Shown in pieces: positions 8,242 to 16,227 of a DNA stretch of 64,000 bases. Origin of the DNA: JAOUEA01 sp963821935. GTDB taxonomy: Bacteria > Actinomycetota > UBA4738 > HRBIN12. The position numbers and the translations under genes were made by a program. Positions within the stretch are counted from its first letter, which is position 1, and every line of letters starts with the position of its first letter. Below the pieces are notes generated by a model. The model was not told the origin of the DNA and did not search any database. It saw only the letters and a program-made list of their open reading frames with translations. The stretch spans positions 558,001 through 622,000 of the forward strand of contig CAWGFM010000005.1 in the NCBI GenBank assembly GCA_963821935.1, given 5' to 3'.

Positions 8242-8667
8242 TCAATCCTCGTCGGGTTTCCGAAGCTTCTTCGTCCGAGCGCGGCGGCGCTTGTCGTCGA
8301 GCCGCCGTTCGACCGAGGAGCGGGTCGCCCGCGTGGGGCGGCGAGCGGGAGGCGGTGGCGCGAGGGCGTCGCGGAGTACCGAGGCGAGACGATCCGCGGC
8401 GGCCTCCCGGTTGCGGAGCTGGGACCGATGTTCCGACGCGGTCACCGTGATGACTCCGTCGACGAGACGTCCGCTGAGATGCGTCAGCGCCCGCGTCCGC
8501 TGCGCGTCGTCCAGGGCGGTCGTGGCGCGCAGGTCCACGCTCAGCTCCACCCGTGTGTCGGCGGTGTTGACGTGCTGGCCCCCGGGGCCGGAGGAACGGC
8601 TGAACCGCCACCGTAGCTCGCGCTCCGGCACGACGATCGAGGACGTCACCTGCAGTGGACCGAGCAT
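8242..8667 (-). CDS. arfB: Alternative ribosome-rescue factor / peptidyl-tRNA hydrolase ArfB
   Basis: ArfB (YaeJ/ICT1 family) hydrolyses peptidyl-tRNA on ribosomes stalled on truncated mRNA. The 141-residue protein has the release-factor-like catalytic motif SSGPGGQHVN (GGQ at 29-31), the TRVELSVDL strand, and the expected basic, disordered C-terminal tail (RRLDDKRRRARTKKLRKPDED) that threads into the empty mRNA channel. The ATG at 8667 gives the normal family length; an upstream in-frame start would add about 19 unrelated residues. It ends 8 bases from the convergent methyltransferase gene. Confidence 0.93.
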   Translation of the reverse strand: MLGPLQVTSSIVVPERELRWRFSRSSGPGGQHVNTADTRVELSVDLRATTALDDAQRTRALTHLSGRLVDGVITVTASEHRSQLRNREAAADRLASVLRDALAPPPPARRPTRATRSSVERRLDDKRRRARTKKLRKPDED

Positions 8668-8765
8668 GCAGGAAGTATGTCGCCCCGACTGCGCGCCCGG
8701 CGCACCATTGACCAGGAGCGGCACGGCAGGGGTAAGACGACCACCACCGAGCGAAGGAGAAGAGC

Positions 8766-9152
8766 GTGAACACGAAAAGAGGGGTCGCCCTCGTGGCCCT
8801 GTCCCTGTGCGGCGCGGTCGCCCTGTCCGTGCCGGCGGGCGCCGGTACCCAGGCTCCCACCAAGGTCACCATCCGGGCGCAGAACGGGGATCTCTCGGGT
8901 CAAGTGAAAAGCACACGGCCGCGCCGCTGCGCGGAAGGGCGCACGGTCATCGTCTTCAAGCAGTTGGGTCCGCAGCAGGATCCACGCAATGACGAGCGCG
9001 TCGGCAGCGACACCGCATCGCTGAACGGCAACCGGTACGAATGGTCCACCGGCAACAGCGGGACGTTCGGCAAGGTCTACTCCCTGGTGCGACGCACTCC
9101 CACCTGCGCGGCGGACACCAGCAAGACGGTCCGATCGGTGCGATCGCCCTAG
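8766..9152 (+). CDS. Small secreted protein of unknown function
   Basis: This 128-residue protein has a clear Sec signal peptide (basic NTKRG, hydrophobic VALVALSLCGAVALSV, cleavage near PAGAG). The mature part looks like a small beta-rich domain: KVTIRAQNGDLSGQVKS, a conserved-looking RRCAEGRTVIVFKQ strand, and a second cysteine near the end (TPTCAAD) that could pair with the first. This resembles single-domain carboxypeptidase-regulatory-like or transthyretin-like secreted domains, but I cannot name the family. The GTG at 8766 has GAAGGAG upstream. Confidence 0.8.
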   Translation: MNTKRGVALVALSLCGAVALSVPAGAGTQAPTKVTIRAQNGDLSGQVKSTRPRRCAEGRTVIVFKQLGPQQDPRNDERVGSDTASLNGNRYEWSTGNSGTFGKVYSLVRRTPTCAADTSKTVRSVRSP

Positions 9153-9315
9153 CGTTCGCACCACCCCTGCTGGGACGGCGCCAGGCATGAGTTCAGCCTG
9201 GACGCGTGCTGATCGTTCCTCGTCCTAGTCGAGATAGTCCGAAGGGACCATTGACCGCGTCGCCCGTGCTGCCGATGGAAGTCGTGACGGCACGAACCAC
9301 ATGGAAGGAACACCG

Positions 9316-9678
9316 ATGGGCGACGTCTTGGTGATCGACGACGAGAGCGACATGCTCTTGCTCTGTCGCATCAACCTGTCCAAGTCCGGCATGGCCGTCA
9401 GGGCGGCGGATTCGGGACTCGACGGGCTGCAGGCTGCCTTCGACCGGACGCCCGACGCCGTCGTGCTGGACCTGATGATGCCTCAGATGGACGGATTCGA
9501 GGTCCTGCGCCGCCTCCGCGAGGACGCTCGCACACACGACGTTCCGGTGCTGGTTCTCAGCGCGAAGACCTCGAGCAGCGATCGAGACCGGTGTCACGAG
9601 ATGGGTGCCGACGCCTACATGACCAAGCCGTTCTACCCCGACGCTCTCGCCGAGCAGCTCGACTCCCTGATGTCGTGA
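9316..9678 (+). CDS. Stand-alone response-regulator receiver protein
   Basis: This is a single-domain receiver (CheY-like) protein of 120 residues: acidic pair in VIDDES, phosphoacceptor D52 in VVLDLMMPQMDGFEV, serine switch residue in VLVLSAK, and lysine in YMTKPF. There is no output domain, so it acts through protein-protein contact or as a phosphorelay intermediate. No kinase gene is adjacent. The ATG at 9316 is preferred over 9301 because GGAAGGA is correctly spaced. tRNA-Arg follows 40 bases downstream. Confidence 0.92.
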   Translation: MGDVLVIDDESDMLLLCRINLSKSGMAVRAADSGLDGLQAAFDRTPDAVVLDLMMPQMDGFEVLRRLREDARTHDVPVLVLSAKTSSSDRDRCHEMGADAYMTKPFYPDALAEQLDSLMS

Positions 9679-9718
9679 GGATCCGGACACCGCTGCCTCC
9701 GCACTAAGCTGCTGCGAA

Positions 9719-9792
9719 GCCCTCGTAGCTCAGTGGAGTAGAGCACCGGTTTCCTAAACCGGGTGTCGCAGGTTCGATTCCTGCCGGGGGCA
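9719..9792 (+). tRNA. tRNA-Arg(CCT)
   Basis: A complete cloverleaf can be drawn. The acceptor stem is GCCCTCG paired with CGGGGGC (one G-T wobble), with a D-arm starting GCTC and ending GAGC. The anticodon stem CCGGT/ACCGG carries loop TTCCTAA, so the anticodon is CCT, reading AGG. The T-arm is GCAGG-TTCGATT-CCTGC. The 3' CCA is not encoded. Part of this gene is repeated 93 bases downstream. Confidence 0.93.
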
Positions 9793-10105
9793 CACTCCTA
9801 TGGCCCCCTGACCCTATGATGGCGAGGACGACATTCACGGCGCGAGGCTTCGTTCGTCGGCGATGACCCCGAGCGCTGCCCACCGAACCGGGTGTCGCAG
9901 GTCGATTCCTGACGGGGCACTTTTGTGACGTCTCACGAGCATCGTTCCACGTCTCAGGTCGTGCCGTGAGGCCTGGTCGTCGCGATTCGGGTCCACGATC
10001 AGCTCCCTGATGAGCTCATCGTCCTAGGTGATGGGACCCGAAGACCGTCCACGAGCGAGACGTCTGCCGGGGGGGCCGAGCACGTCCAGCCCAACGGAAC
10101 CCGCG
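9793..10105. other. Non-coding gap after tRNA-Arg
   Basis: This 313-base stretch has no convincing gene. Its only recognisable content is the partial tRNA-Arg copy at 9886-9920. A run of T (CTTTTGTG) just after the copy could be a weak terminator tail. The remaining 185 bases to the DUF899 gene show nothing I can identify. Confidence 0.6.
9886..9920 (+). repeat. Partial repeat of the tRNA-Arg 3' half
   Basis: These 35 bases repeat bases 9757-9793 of the tRNA-Arg region: the 3' side of the anticodon stem, variable region, T-arm, acceptor 3' strand and discriminator. Differences are one missing T in the T-loop, one missing G in the acceptor strand and one C-to-A change. It cannot fold as a full tRNA because the 5' half is absent. 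Such a duplicate of a tRNA 3' end is what an integrase attachment site leaves, but only 93 bases separate the copies and no integrase gene is nearby. Confidence 0.8.
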
Positions 10106-10921
10106 TCAGTGGTGGTTGCCCTGGCGGCCGAGGGTATCCACGGGGGTCGCACCGGGGCGGGTCCACTGCGGCACCGGCCGGCTGGTCGGGCCCCAGGTGG
10201 CGACGCCGTCGGCGTCTGAGCGCCAGTACCAGCAGATCGGCGCGCCATGCCCACCCACCGGCGAGTCGGCGTCGGGCGCGTCGGGCCAGCCCTCGGGGTT
10301 GTCCTCCCACCCCTCACGGCGGCCGTAGGGCGTCATGTCGAGTAGACCCAGGGACCCGTCGACCGGCTCGTTGCCCCGGCCGGTCGTGGAGTAGGTGAGG
10401 AACACGCGGTCGCCGTCGCGCAGGTAGCAGATGATGTGCCCCTCCTCTGCAGAAACGGGTTCCTCGACGCCCCGCACCGAATACCAGGGCTGGGTGTAAC
10501 CCATGAAATCGACGTAGGGGGCCACTTCGTCCCACTGGCCTGAGGTCAGGACGGCGAACGAGACGCCCCGGGCGTTGAGGTAGACGACATCCTTCATGTG
10601 CCAGAGGTTGAAGGTGCAGCCCTCGCACTGACCCTGATGCGGGGCGCCGTCGTACCACATGGAGTGGTAGACCACGAGCTCGTCGCGCCCCTGAAACACG
10701 TCGAGGAAGGGGACCGGCCCGTCAGCGCCGGTGACCTCGACCGCGCCGTCGAGCTCGACCATCGGCAGCCGTCGCCGGACCGCGGCGATCGCGTCGCCCT
10801 CACGGGTGTGCGCCTTCTCGCGGACCAGCAGCTCCTCGCGCGCCGCCTGCCAGGTGGCCAGGTCGACGACTGGCGGCTTGTCGGGGAGGTTGCTGCTCGC
10901 GTTTCCGGGCGTGGTCGTCAT
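10106..10921 (-). CDS. DUF899 family thioredoxin-like protein
   Basis: This 271-residue protein belongs to the DUF899 family, predicted to have a thioredoxin-like fold. It shows the family's opening (DLATWQAAREELLVREKAHTREGDAIAAVRRRLPMV), the WYDGAPHQGQCEGCTFNLWHM block with a CEGC pair (C99, C102), and the TYSTTGRGNE and WEDNPEGWP segments. The CxxC suggests a redox role, but no reaction has been established that I know of. The ATG at 10921 has GGAGGA four bases upstream. It belongs to a block of small accessory enzymes of similar character. Confidence 0.9.
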   Translation of the reverse strand: MTTTPGNASSNLPDKPPVVDLATWQAAREELLVREKAHTREGDAIAAVRRRLPMVELDGAVEVTGADGPVPFLDVFQGRDELVVYHSMWYDGAPHQGQCEGCTFNLWHMKDVVYLNARGVSFAVLTSGQWDEVAPYVDFMGYTQPWYSVRGVEEPVSAEEGHIICYLRDGDRVFLTYSTTGRGNEPVDGSLGLLDMTPYGRREGWEDNPEGWPDAPDADSPVGGHGAPICWYWRSDADGVATWGPTSRPVPQWTRPGATPVDTLGRQGNHH

Positions 10922-11008
10922 CGTGTCCTCCGCTCTAGCTCGACATGCGACGGCAACTCTCGAACAGACGACGGGCTCCACACAGACCTCTCAAAGGTGG
11001 GAGCGCGA

Positions 11009-11587
11009 TCAATGGAGGGTGGGGCGGTAGATGAGTTCTTGGGTGTGACCGTCTAGCGTCTGGCTCTCGACCAGTTCAAGATCGAAATCGGCCGCGCCTC
11101 CGAAGATCGGGTCGGTCCCGGTCTTGCCGGAGATGACCGGGAAGATCGTCACGTGGACGAGGTCGACGAGGTCAGCGGCCATCAACGCCCGGTTCAACGA
11201 CAGGCTGCCGTGCGAGCGCAACGGCACCGCGGACTCCTCCTTGAGCCGAGCGACGATATCGACGGCGTCTCCGCTCACGACGGTCGCGTTCGGCCAGTCG
11301 AGCGGGCCTTGAAGGGTCGATGACACCACCGTTGCCGGCATCTCCCTCATCCGCAGGTTCCAGGCATCCACGCCGGATGTGTCGACGCTCGAGCCCAGCA
11401 TCTCCAGGTACTGCCGGAACGTTCTTGCACCGACGACCATCCGCTGCTCGTTGTCGTACAGGGACATGCGGCGGTCGAGCAACTCGGGGCCCTGCTTGCC
11501 CCAGTAGCCTCCCCAGTCGCCGTCGGGGCCGTAGGAGCCGTAGCCGTCGAGCGTGGAGAAGATGTCGAAGGTGTACGAAGCAGTCAT
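11009..11587 (-). CDS. Dihydrofolate reductase / RibD C-terminal family protein
   Basis: This 192-residue protein is of the RibD_C/DHFR-like family (YwjB/YyaP type), NADPH-dependent reductase fold. It has the N-terminal FDIFSTLDGYGSYG strand-loop, the MVVGARTFRQYLEM helix and the VTIFPVISGKTGTDPIF segment, where ordinary members have VPVLLGxGxPLF. The nucleotide-binding loop reads RSHGSLSLNRAL. It is probably not a true folate enzyme; many relatives are uncharacterised. A second, distinct member of the family lies at 20356. Confidence 0.85.
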   Translation of the reverse strand: MTASYTFDIFSTLDGYGSYGPDGDWGGYWGKQGPELLDRRMSLYDNEQRMVVGARTFRQYLEMLGSSVDTSGVDAWNLRMREMPATVVSSTLQGPLDWPNATVVSGDAVDIVARLKEESAVPLRSHGSLSLNRALMAADLVDLVHVTIFPVISGKTGTDPIFGGAADFDLELVESQTLDGHTQELIYRPTLH

Positions 11588-12102
11588 GTCGTCTCCTCAC
11601 GAACGGTTGTTGACCGGCGTGCGAGCTGACCGGGACCACCAGCAGATCTCATCGCCGTCGGGGCCCGAAGATGTTGCTTCGCGTTGACGTTCGGTGGTGA
11701 TTTCGAACTTGCTCAGGCGGCCTGAGCATAGTTGATAGGTGAGCGGCCGGGGTGGGGTCCGGTGGACAGCGGGGACGAAGGCTGGCATGTCGGGATGACC
11801 CTTGAGGCGATGGAGGGACGCCACGCCGGTCGGCAACCATCGAAATCGAAGTTGACCCAGCTGATTCCCCTCGCTGAGTCCGCCGGGCCGTCGACTCTCC
11901 GTCCCGCTTGGGACTATCTCGTCCCACCCGTCAGTACGGCCGACGCGGGCTGTGCGTCGAGTACACGCGCCGGAGCGATCACGGCTGACCAGGCAGCCCG
12001 CCGCGGGACCTGCCGCCCGTCGAAGTACGCAGCCGCGTTAGGCTGAATAGTCTCCCTCGAGCGCCATTCCGGCTTTCGCAAGGCGAGTGACGGAACGGAA
12101 GG
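11588..12102. other. 515-base gap with no supported gene
   Basis: Short open frames exist on both strands, but none shows a family motif or good ribosome-binding site. The one notable structure is a perfect 7-bp inverted repeat GCTCAGG-CGG-CCTGAGC at 11711-11727, which could be an operator or weak terminator. The stretch lies between divergently oriented genes, so it must contain promoters for both. Confidence 0.55.
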
Positions 12103-13485
12103 ATGAGATCGGTGCCAACCCAACTCTCGATCCCCAAGCTCCGCGTGCAGTTCGACGGGAAGGCGATCGCGCCCGGTGACGACCAGTACGACGAGATGCG
12201 AGCGACGTTCTACGGCGGGATGAACCACCGGCCATCGGTCATCATCCGAGCCGCCAACGCGATCGATGTCGCCGACGTCATCGCTGTGGCCCGCGATTCG
12301 GGGCATGAACTCTCCGTACGAAGCGGTGGTCACAGCCTCGCTGGCCACGGTGTATCGGACGGGGGCATCATGCTCGACGTCTCCGGCATGCGGTCACTGG
12401 AGATCGACGCCGAGGACCGGACAGCCTGGGTCGAACCCGGGTTGACGGCGGGCGAATACTCCGTGGCGGCTGCGGCGCACGGCCTCGCGACCGGGTTCGG
12501 CGATGCCGGTTCGGTCGGGATCGGCGGGATCACGGTGGGCGGGGGGATCGGGTTCCTCGCCCGTAAGCACGGCCTCACGATCGATGCCCTGCTCGAGGCC
12601 GAAGTCGTGACCGCGGACGGACAGGTCCTGCACGCGGATGCGGACACGAACACGGACCTGTTCTGGGCGATCCGAGGGGGAGGCGGCAACTTCGGGGTCG
12701 TGACCCGGATGCGGTTCCGCTTGTTCGAGGTCCCCACGGTCGTCGGCGGCATCCTCTTCCTGCCGGCGACGCCCGACGTCATCGCCTCGTTCGTCGTCGA
12801 GGCCGAGGCCGCACCGGAGGAACTCTCGACGATCGCGAACGTCATGGTCGCCCCGCCGATGCCGTTCGTGCCGGCCGAGGCGCACGGCAAGCTCATGATC
12901 ATGGGCATGCTCTGCTACGCCGGCGACGTCGAGGCGGGCGAGCGCGCCATCGCCCCGTTCCGAGCGCTCGCCGAACCGATCGCCGACATGGTCCGACCGA
13001 TGTCCTACCCGGAGATGTATATGGAGGAAGAGGAGGACTTCCACCCGATCACCGCGGATCGAACGATGTTCGTCGACTCGCTTGAAAGGAACGAAGCGGA
13101 GACGATCATCCGCCACATCGAGGCGTCGACCGCCATGATGAGCGTCGCCCAGATACGGGTCCTGGGAGGCGCCATTGCGTGCGTCCCCGCCGGCGCCACC
13201 GCGTTCGCACACCGCGCGAGCCGGATCATGCTCACGGTCGCGGCGGTCTTCGAGGACGCCAGCGAGGTGGCAACGCACGAGGCGTGGACGACTGACTTCG
13301 CTGCGGCGATGCAACAGGGCGACACCGGCGCCTACGTCAACTTCCTCAAGGACGAGGGCGAGGACCGGATCCGTGCTGCGTACCCCGGGAAGACGTGGGA
13401 GCGACTGCGAACGATCAAGGCGACGTACGACCCGACCAACCTGTTCCGTAAGAACCAGAACATCCCGCCGGTGGAGTCCGGCTGA
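12103..13485 (+). CDS. FAD-binding oxidoreductase (berberine-bridge type)
   Basis: This 460-residue flavoenzyme is of the PCMH-type FAD-binding superfamily (BBE/6-hydroxynicotine oxidase-like). It has an FAD domain at about 45-220 with SVRSGGHSLAGHG, whose H77 is the expected covalent 8-alpha-histidyl site, and the GGITVGGGIGFLARKHGLTID segment. No cysteine is present at the second (6-S-cysteinyl) position, so attachment is probably single. A BBE-like tail ends TYDPTNLFRKNQNI, the family hallmark. The substrate is unknown. An ATG at 12103 overlaps the GGAAGG ribosome-binding site; the GTG at 12112 is better spaced and may be the real start. Confidence 0.92.
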   Translation: MRSVPTQLSIPKLRVQFDGKAIAPGDDQYDEMRATFYGGMNHRPSVIIRAANAIDVADVIAVARDSGHELSVRSGGHSLAGHGVSDGGIMLDVSGMRSLEIDAEDRTAWVEPGLTAGEYSVAAAAHGLATGFGDAGSVGIGGITVGGGIGFLARKHGLTIDALLEAEVVTADGQVLHADADTNTDLFWAIRGGGGNFGVVTRMRFRLFEVPTVVGGILFLPATPDVIASFVVEAEAAPEELSTIANVMVAPPMPFVPAEAHGKLMIMGMLCYAGDVEAGERAIAPFRALAEPIADMVRPMSYPEMYMEEEEDFHPITADRTMFVDSLERNEAETIIRHIEASTAMMSVAQIRVLGGAIACVPAGATAFAHRASRIMLTVAAVFEDASEVATHEAWTTDFAAAMQQGDTGAYVNFLKDEGEDRIRAAYPGKTWERLRTIKATYDPTNLFRKNQNIPPVESG

Positions 13486-13619
13486 TGCGACCGAGCCGCG
13501 GGAGCGACTCGCGGGTAGGCATCCCAAAGATCGGTCGATGATCAACGCCACCCCGCCGTGGCTGACGAACGGTGTCGGCTGATGACAAGGTGGTGTCGAG
13601 CGACCGGAAGGATCGGAGC

Positions 13620-14483
13620 ATGCTGGAACGAGACAGCTACCCGGCGGGCGTCCCGTGTTGGGTCGAGACCGGCCAGGCAGACCTGGAGGCTGCACTCGCG
13701 TTCTACAGCGGCCTGTTCGGGTGGTCGTTCGACGATCGAACCGTCGAGGGGTCCGGTCGGCGGTCGTTCGTCGCCACGATCCGCGGGTTCGACGTCGCTG
13801 GCGTCAACTCCGCGAGGGAGGATGCGCTGTCCACACCCGGCTGGACTTCCTACGTCGCCGTCGACGACGCCGACGCGGCGGTCGCGGCCACCCTGGAGGC
13901 AGGCGGAAGCGTGATCGTCGAGCCGTCCGATGACGCCGATCCGGGCCGCGGCGCCGTCCTGGCCGATCCATCTGGCGCCGACTTCGGCGTATGGCAGGCG
14001 GGCACGCACGCCGGCGCCCAGCTCGTCAACGAGCCGGGCACCTGGAACTTCAGCGAGCTGAACACACCGGACCCGGACGGCGCGACGGCGTTCTACGGCG
14101 CGGTGTTCGGCTGGGAGGCAAGCATGATGGGCCCCGAGGCCGGTGGGTCAGGGTTCTTCCGGATGCCGGGCTACGGCGACTTCCTGGAACGACGCGATCC
14201 GCAGGTGCGGGAACGGCAGGCCGACGTGGGGGCGCCGGACGGCTTCGAGGACGCCGTCGCCTGGCTGATCCCGACGTCGAGCGCGACCGAGGTCCCTCGC
14301 TCAACGCCGCATTGGAGCGTGACGTTCGCGGTCGACGACGCCGACACGATCGCCGAGCGAGCCGGGTCCCTGGGTGGATCGGTGCTCGTCCCACCCTCCG
14401 ACGCGCCGTGGGTCCGGATGACCGTGATCCGCGATCCGGAAGGAGCGGCGTTCACGGCCAGCAAGTTCGTCCCACCTTCGTAG
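13620..14483 (+). CDS. VOC-family protein with two glyoxalase-like domains
   Basis: This 287-residue protein has two tandem vicinal-oxygen-chelate modules. The first starts at GVPCWVETGQADLEAALAFY and includes FYSGLFGWSF; the second starts at WNFSELNTPDPDGATAFY with FYGAVFGWEA. Each ends with a DPxGAxF strand. This is the CFP32/antibiotic-hydroxylase-like subgroup common in actinobacteria. Function ranges from isomerase to drug binding, and no specific substrate can be read. The ATG at 13620 has GGAAGGATCGGAG just upstream. DUF1697 follows after 4 bases, so the two are probably co-transcribed. Confidence 0.9.
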   Translation: MLERDSYPAGVPCWVETGQADLEAALAFYSGLFGWSFDDRTVEGSGRRSFVATIRGFDVAGVNSAREDALSTPGWTSYVAVDDADAAVAATLEAGGSVIVEPSDDADPGRGAVLADPSGADFGVWQAGTHAGAQLVNEPGTWNFSELNTPDPDGATAFYGAVFGWEASMMGPEAGGSGFFRMPGYGDFLERRDPQVRERQADVGAPDGFEDAVAWLIPTSSATEVPRSTPHWSVTFAVDDADTIAERAGSLGGSVLVPPSDAPWVRMTVIRDPEGAAFTASKFVPPS

Positions 14484-14487
14484 CGAT

Positions 14488-15030
14488 ATGGCCCGTTACG
14501 TGGCGCTGCTCCGGGGCATCAACGTCGGCGGCAAGAACCTGATCAAGATGCCGGCCCTTCGCTCTTGCTTCGAGGAGAAGTTCGAGGACGTCAGTACGTA
14601 CATCGCGAGTGGCAACGTGCTGTTCTCCGCGAGCGGTTCGGCGACGTCCCTGACCGATCGGATCGAGCGGATGCTGGTTGCCCAGTTCGACCACTACGAG
14701 GCCAACGTGGTGCTTCGGAGCCTTCGGCAGATGAAGACCGTGGTCGAGAAGGCTCCCCACGGGTTCGGCGCGGACCCCGGCCGATACCGCTCCGACGTCG
14801 TCTTCCTCAAGTCCCCGATCAGGGCGGCGATCGCCGTTCGGAGCGTTGAGACCAAGGAGGGCGTCGACCAGGTCTGGGCCGGGAGCGGGGTCATCTACTT
14901 CCAACGCCTGACCGCCAAGGCGTCGTCGAGCCGGGTGAGCAAGATCGTGGGGCTGCCGATCTACCAGAGCATGACGATCCGCAACTGGAACACGACCACC
15001 AAACTGCTCAACCTGATGGAAACCAGCTGA
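14488..15030 (+). CDS. DUF1697 family protein
   Basis: This 180-residue protein is of the DUF1697 family. It has the diagnostic start YVALLRGINVGGKNLIKM, the YIASGNVLFSA strand, the YRSDVVFLKSP segment and the C-terminal SSSRVSKIVGLPIYQSMTIRNWNTTTKL. Members are cytosolic with no assigned reaction. It sits 4 bases behind the VOC gene. Confidence 0.92.
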   Translation: MARYVALLRGINVGGKNLIKMPALRSCFEEKFEDVSTYIASGNVLFSASGSATSLTDRIERMLVAQFDHYEANVVLRSLRQMKTVVEKAPHGFGADPGRYRSDVVFLKSPIRAAIAVRSVETKEGVDQVWAGSGVIYFQRLTAKASSSRVSKIVGLPIYQSMTIRNWNTTTKLLNLMETS

Positions 15031-15088
15031 CCGACCTGGTCCCGGACAGCTGACTTCGCTAGCATCGCGACGCAGTGAGGTCTGCGGG

Positions 15089-15598
15089 ATGAGACGCTTC
15101 GACGCATCGCATGGGCCGCGGGTCGTGGGTCCGAGCGACGGCGCGTTCCTCGACCTCGGCGGCACCGGGGTGCGGTTCATGATCCGCGGCGAGGAGTCGG
15201 GCGGCGGATTCTCTCTCGTGGAGCATCCGATCCCGCCGGGTCATCTGGCGGCGCCGATGCATCGCCACTCGCTGGAGGACGAGTACAGCTTCGTCTTGGA
15301 GGGCAGGCTGGGAGCGCTGCTTGGCGACGACGAGGTCTACGCGGAAGCGGGAGACCTCGCCTTCAAGCCCCGGGACCAGTGGCACACGTTCTGGAACGCA
15401 GGCGAGACCACGTGCCGAATCCTCGAGATCATCTCCCCGGCCGGGTTCGAGCACTACTTCGAGGACACGGTCGAGGGATCGAGCTCGGCCGACGAGCTCG
15501 ACGCTCGGTACGGGACGCAGGTCGATCTCGAGGCGACGCGGCTTGTGTGCGAACGGCACGGGCTGACGCTCCCGCCGCTCCCGGTCCCCCGCTCCTGA
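15089..15598 (+). CDS. Cupin-domain protein
   Basis: This 169-residue protein has one conserved beta-barrel cupin. Motif 1 includes PMHRHSLEDEYSFVLEGRLG (two His and a Glu for metal) and motif 2 PRDQWHTFWNAG (third His). It ends in a helical extension. Such single cupins may be dioxygenases, isomerases or binding proteins. The ATG at 15089 lacks a strong ribosome-binding site; translation could start nearby. Confidence 0.88.
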   Translation: MRRFDASHGPRVVGPSDGAFLDLGGTGVRFMIRGEESGGGFSLVEHPIPPGHLAAPMHRHSLEDEYSFVLEGRLGALLGDDEVYAEAGDLAFKPRDQWHTFWNAGETTCRILEIISPAGFEHYFEDTVEGSSSADELDARYGTQVDLEATRLVCERHGLTLPPLPVPRS

Positions 15599-15681
15599 TC
15601 GAGCGGTCTCACCCTTCCGACTGCAACATCATCACGTGCGGTGATGATCGACTGGTGGACCGGGGAGAACGAGGTGTCGTC

Positions 15682-16215
15682 GTGACGCTGGTGTATGTGA
15701 CGGGGATCTCGGGGTCGGGGAAGTCCAGCGTCCTGCGAGAGTTGCGCAGACGAGGCTACGAAGCCGTCGGTGTCGACGAGGACGGGTACGGCGGCTGGCT
15801 CGACTCCCGGACGGGTCAGGCGCGAACGTATCCGGCCGACGACCAGACCTTGGATCCTCACGTGTGGTACGCCGATCATGATTGGGTCCTCGACGTCGAC
15901 AGGATCGCGGAGTTGAAGGCACGAGCGGATCGCGACGGGACCCTCGTGTTCCTGTGTGGCGTCGCAGCCGGAGATGCCGAGGCGTGGGAGCACTTCGACG
16001 TCGTCTGCGCGCTCGAGATCGACGACGCGACGATCAGGACCCGTATCGACCTACGAGTCGACGACTGGTTCGGCACGCGACCGCACGAGCTCGAGCGGAT
16101 CCTCGGCTGGAACGTCGGCTACGCCGAGACGTACCGAAGCTTCGGCGCTGTCATCGTCGACGCGACGGAGCCGCTGCCCATCGTCGTGGACGCGGTCATC
16201 GCGGCTGCCGAGTAG
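15682..16215 (+). CDS. P-loop NTPase / small-molecule kinase-like protein
   Basis: This 177-residue protein opens with a Walker A motif, YVTGISGSGKSSVLREL, then a GVDEDGYGGW segment resembling the acceptor-binding region of shikimate- or gluconate-type kinases. The later strand LVFLCGVAAGD fits a Walker B-like position, and an RTHEL-like lid appears as GTRPHELERIL. It is probably a nucleotide-dependent kinase of small metabolites; the substrate is not determinable. The GTG at 15682 is the only sensible start before the P-loop. Confidence 0.82.
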   Translation: MTLVYVTGISGSGKSSVLRELRRRGYEAVGVDEDGYGGWLDSRTGQARTYPADDQTLDPHVWYADHDWVLDVDRIAELKARADRDGTLVFLCGVAAGDAEAWEHFDVVCALEIDDATIRTRIDLRVDDWFGTRPHELERILGWNVGYAETYRSFGAVIVDATEPLPIVVDAVIAAAE

Positions 16216-16227
16216 TTAGGGCCTCAG

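Noticed and set aside
9886..9920. A second tRNA gene
   Set aside because: Only the 3' half is present; no acceptor 5' strand or D-arm precedes it, so it cannot fold as a tRNA.
11588..12102. A degraded insertion sequence or transposase
   Set aside because: No DDE motif, no terminal inverted repeats and no direct repeats were seen; only one short palindrome is present.
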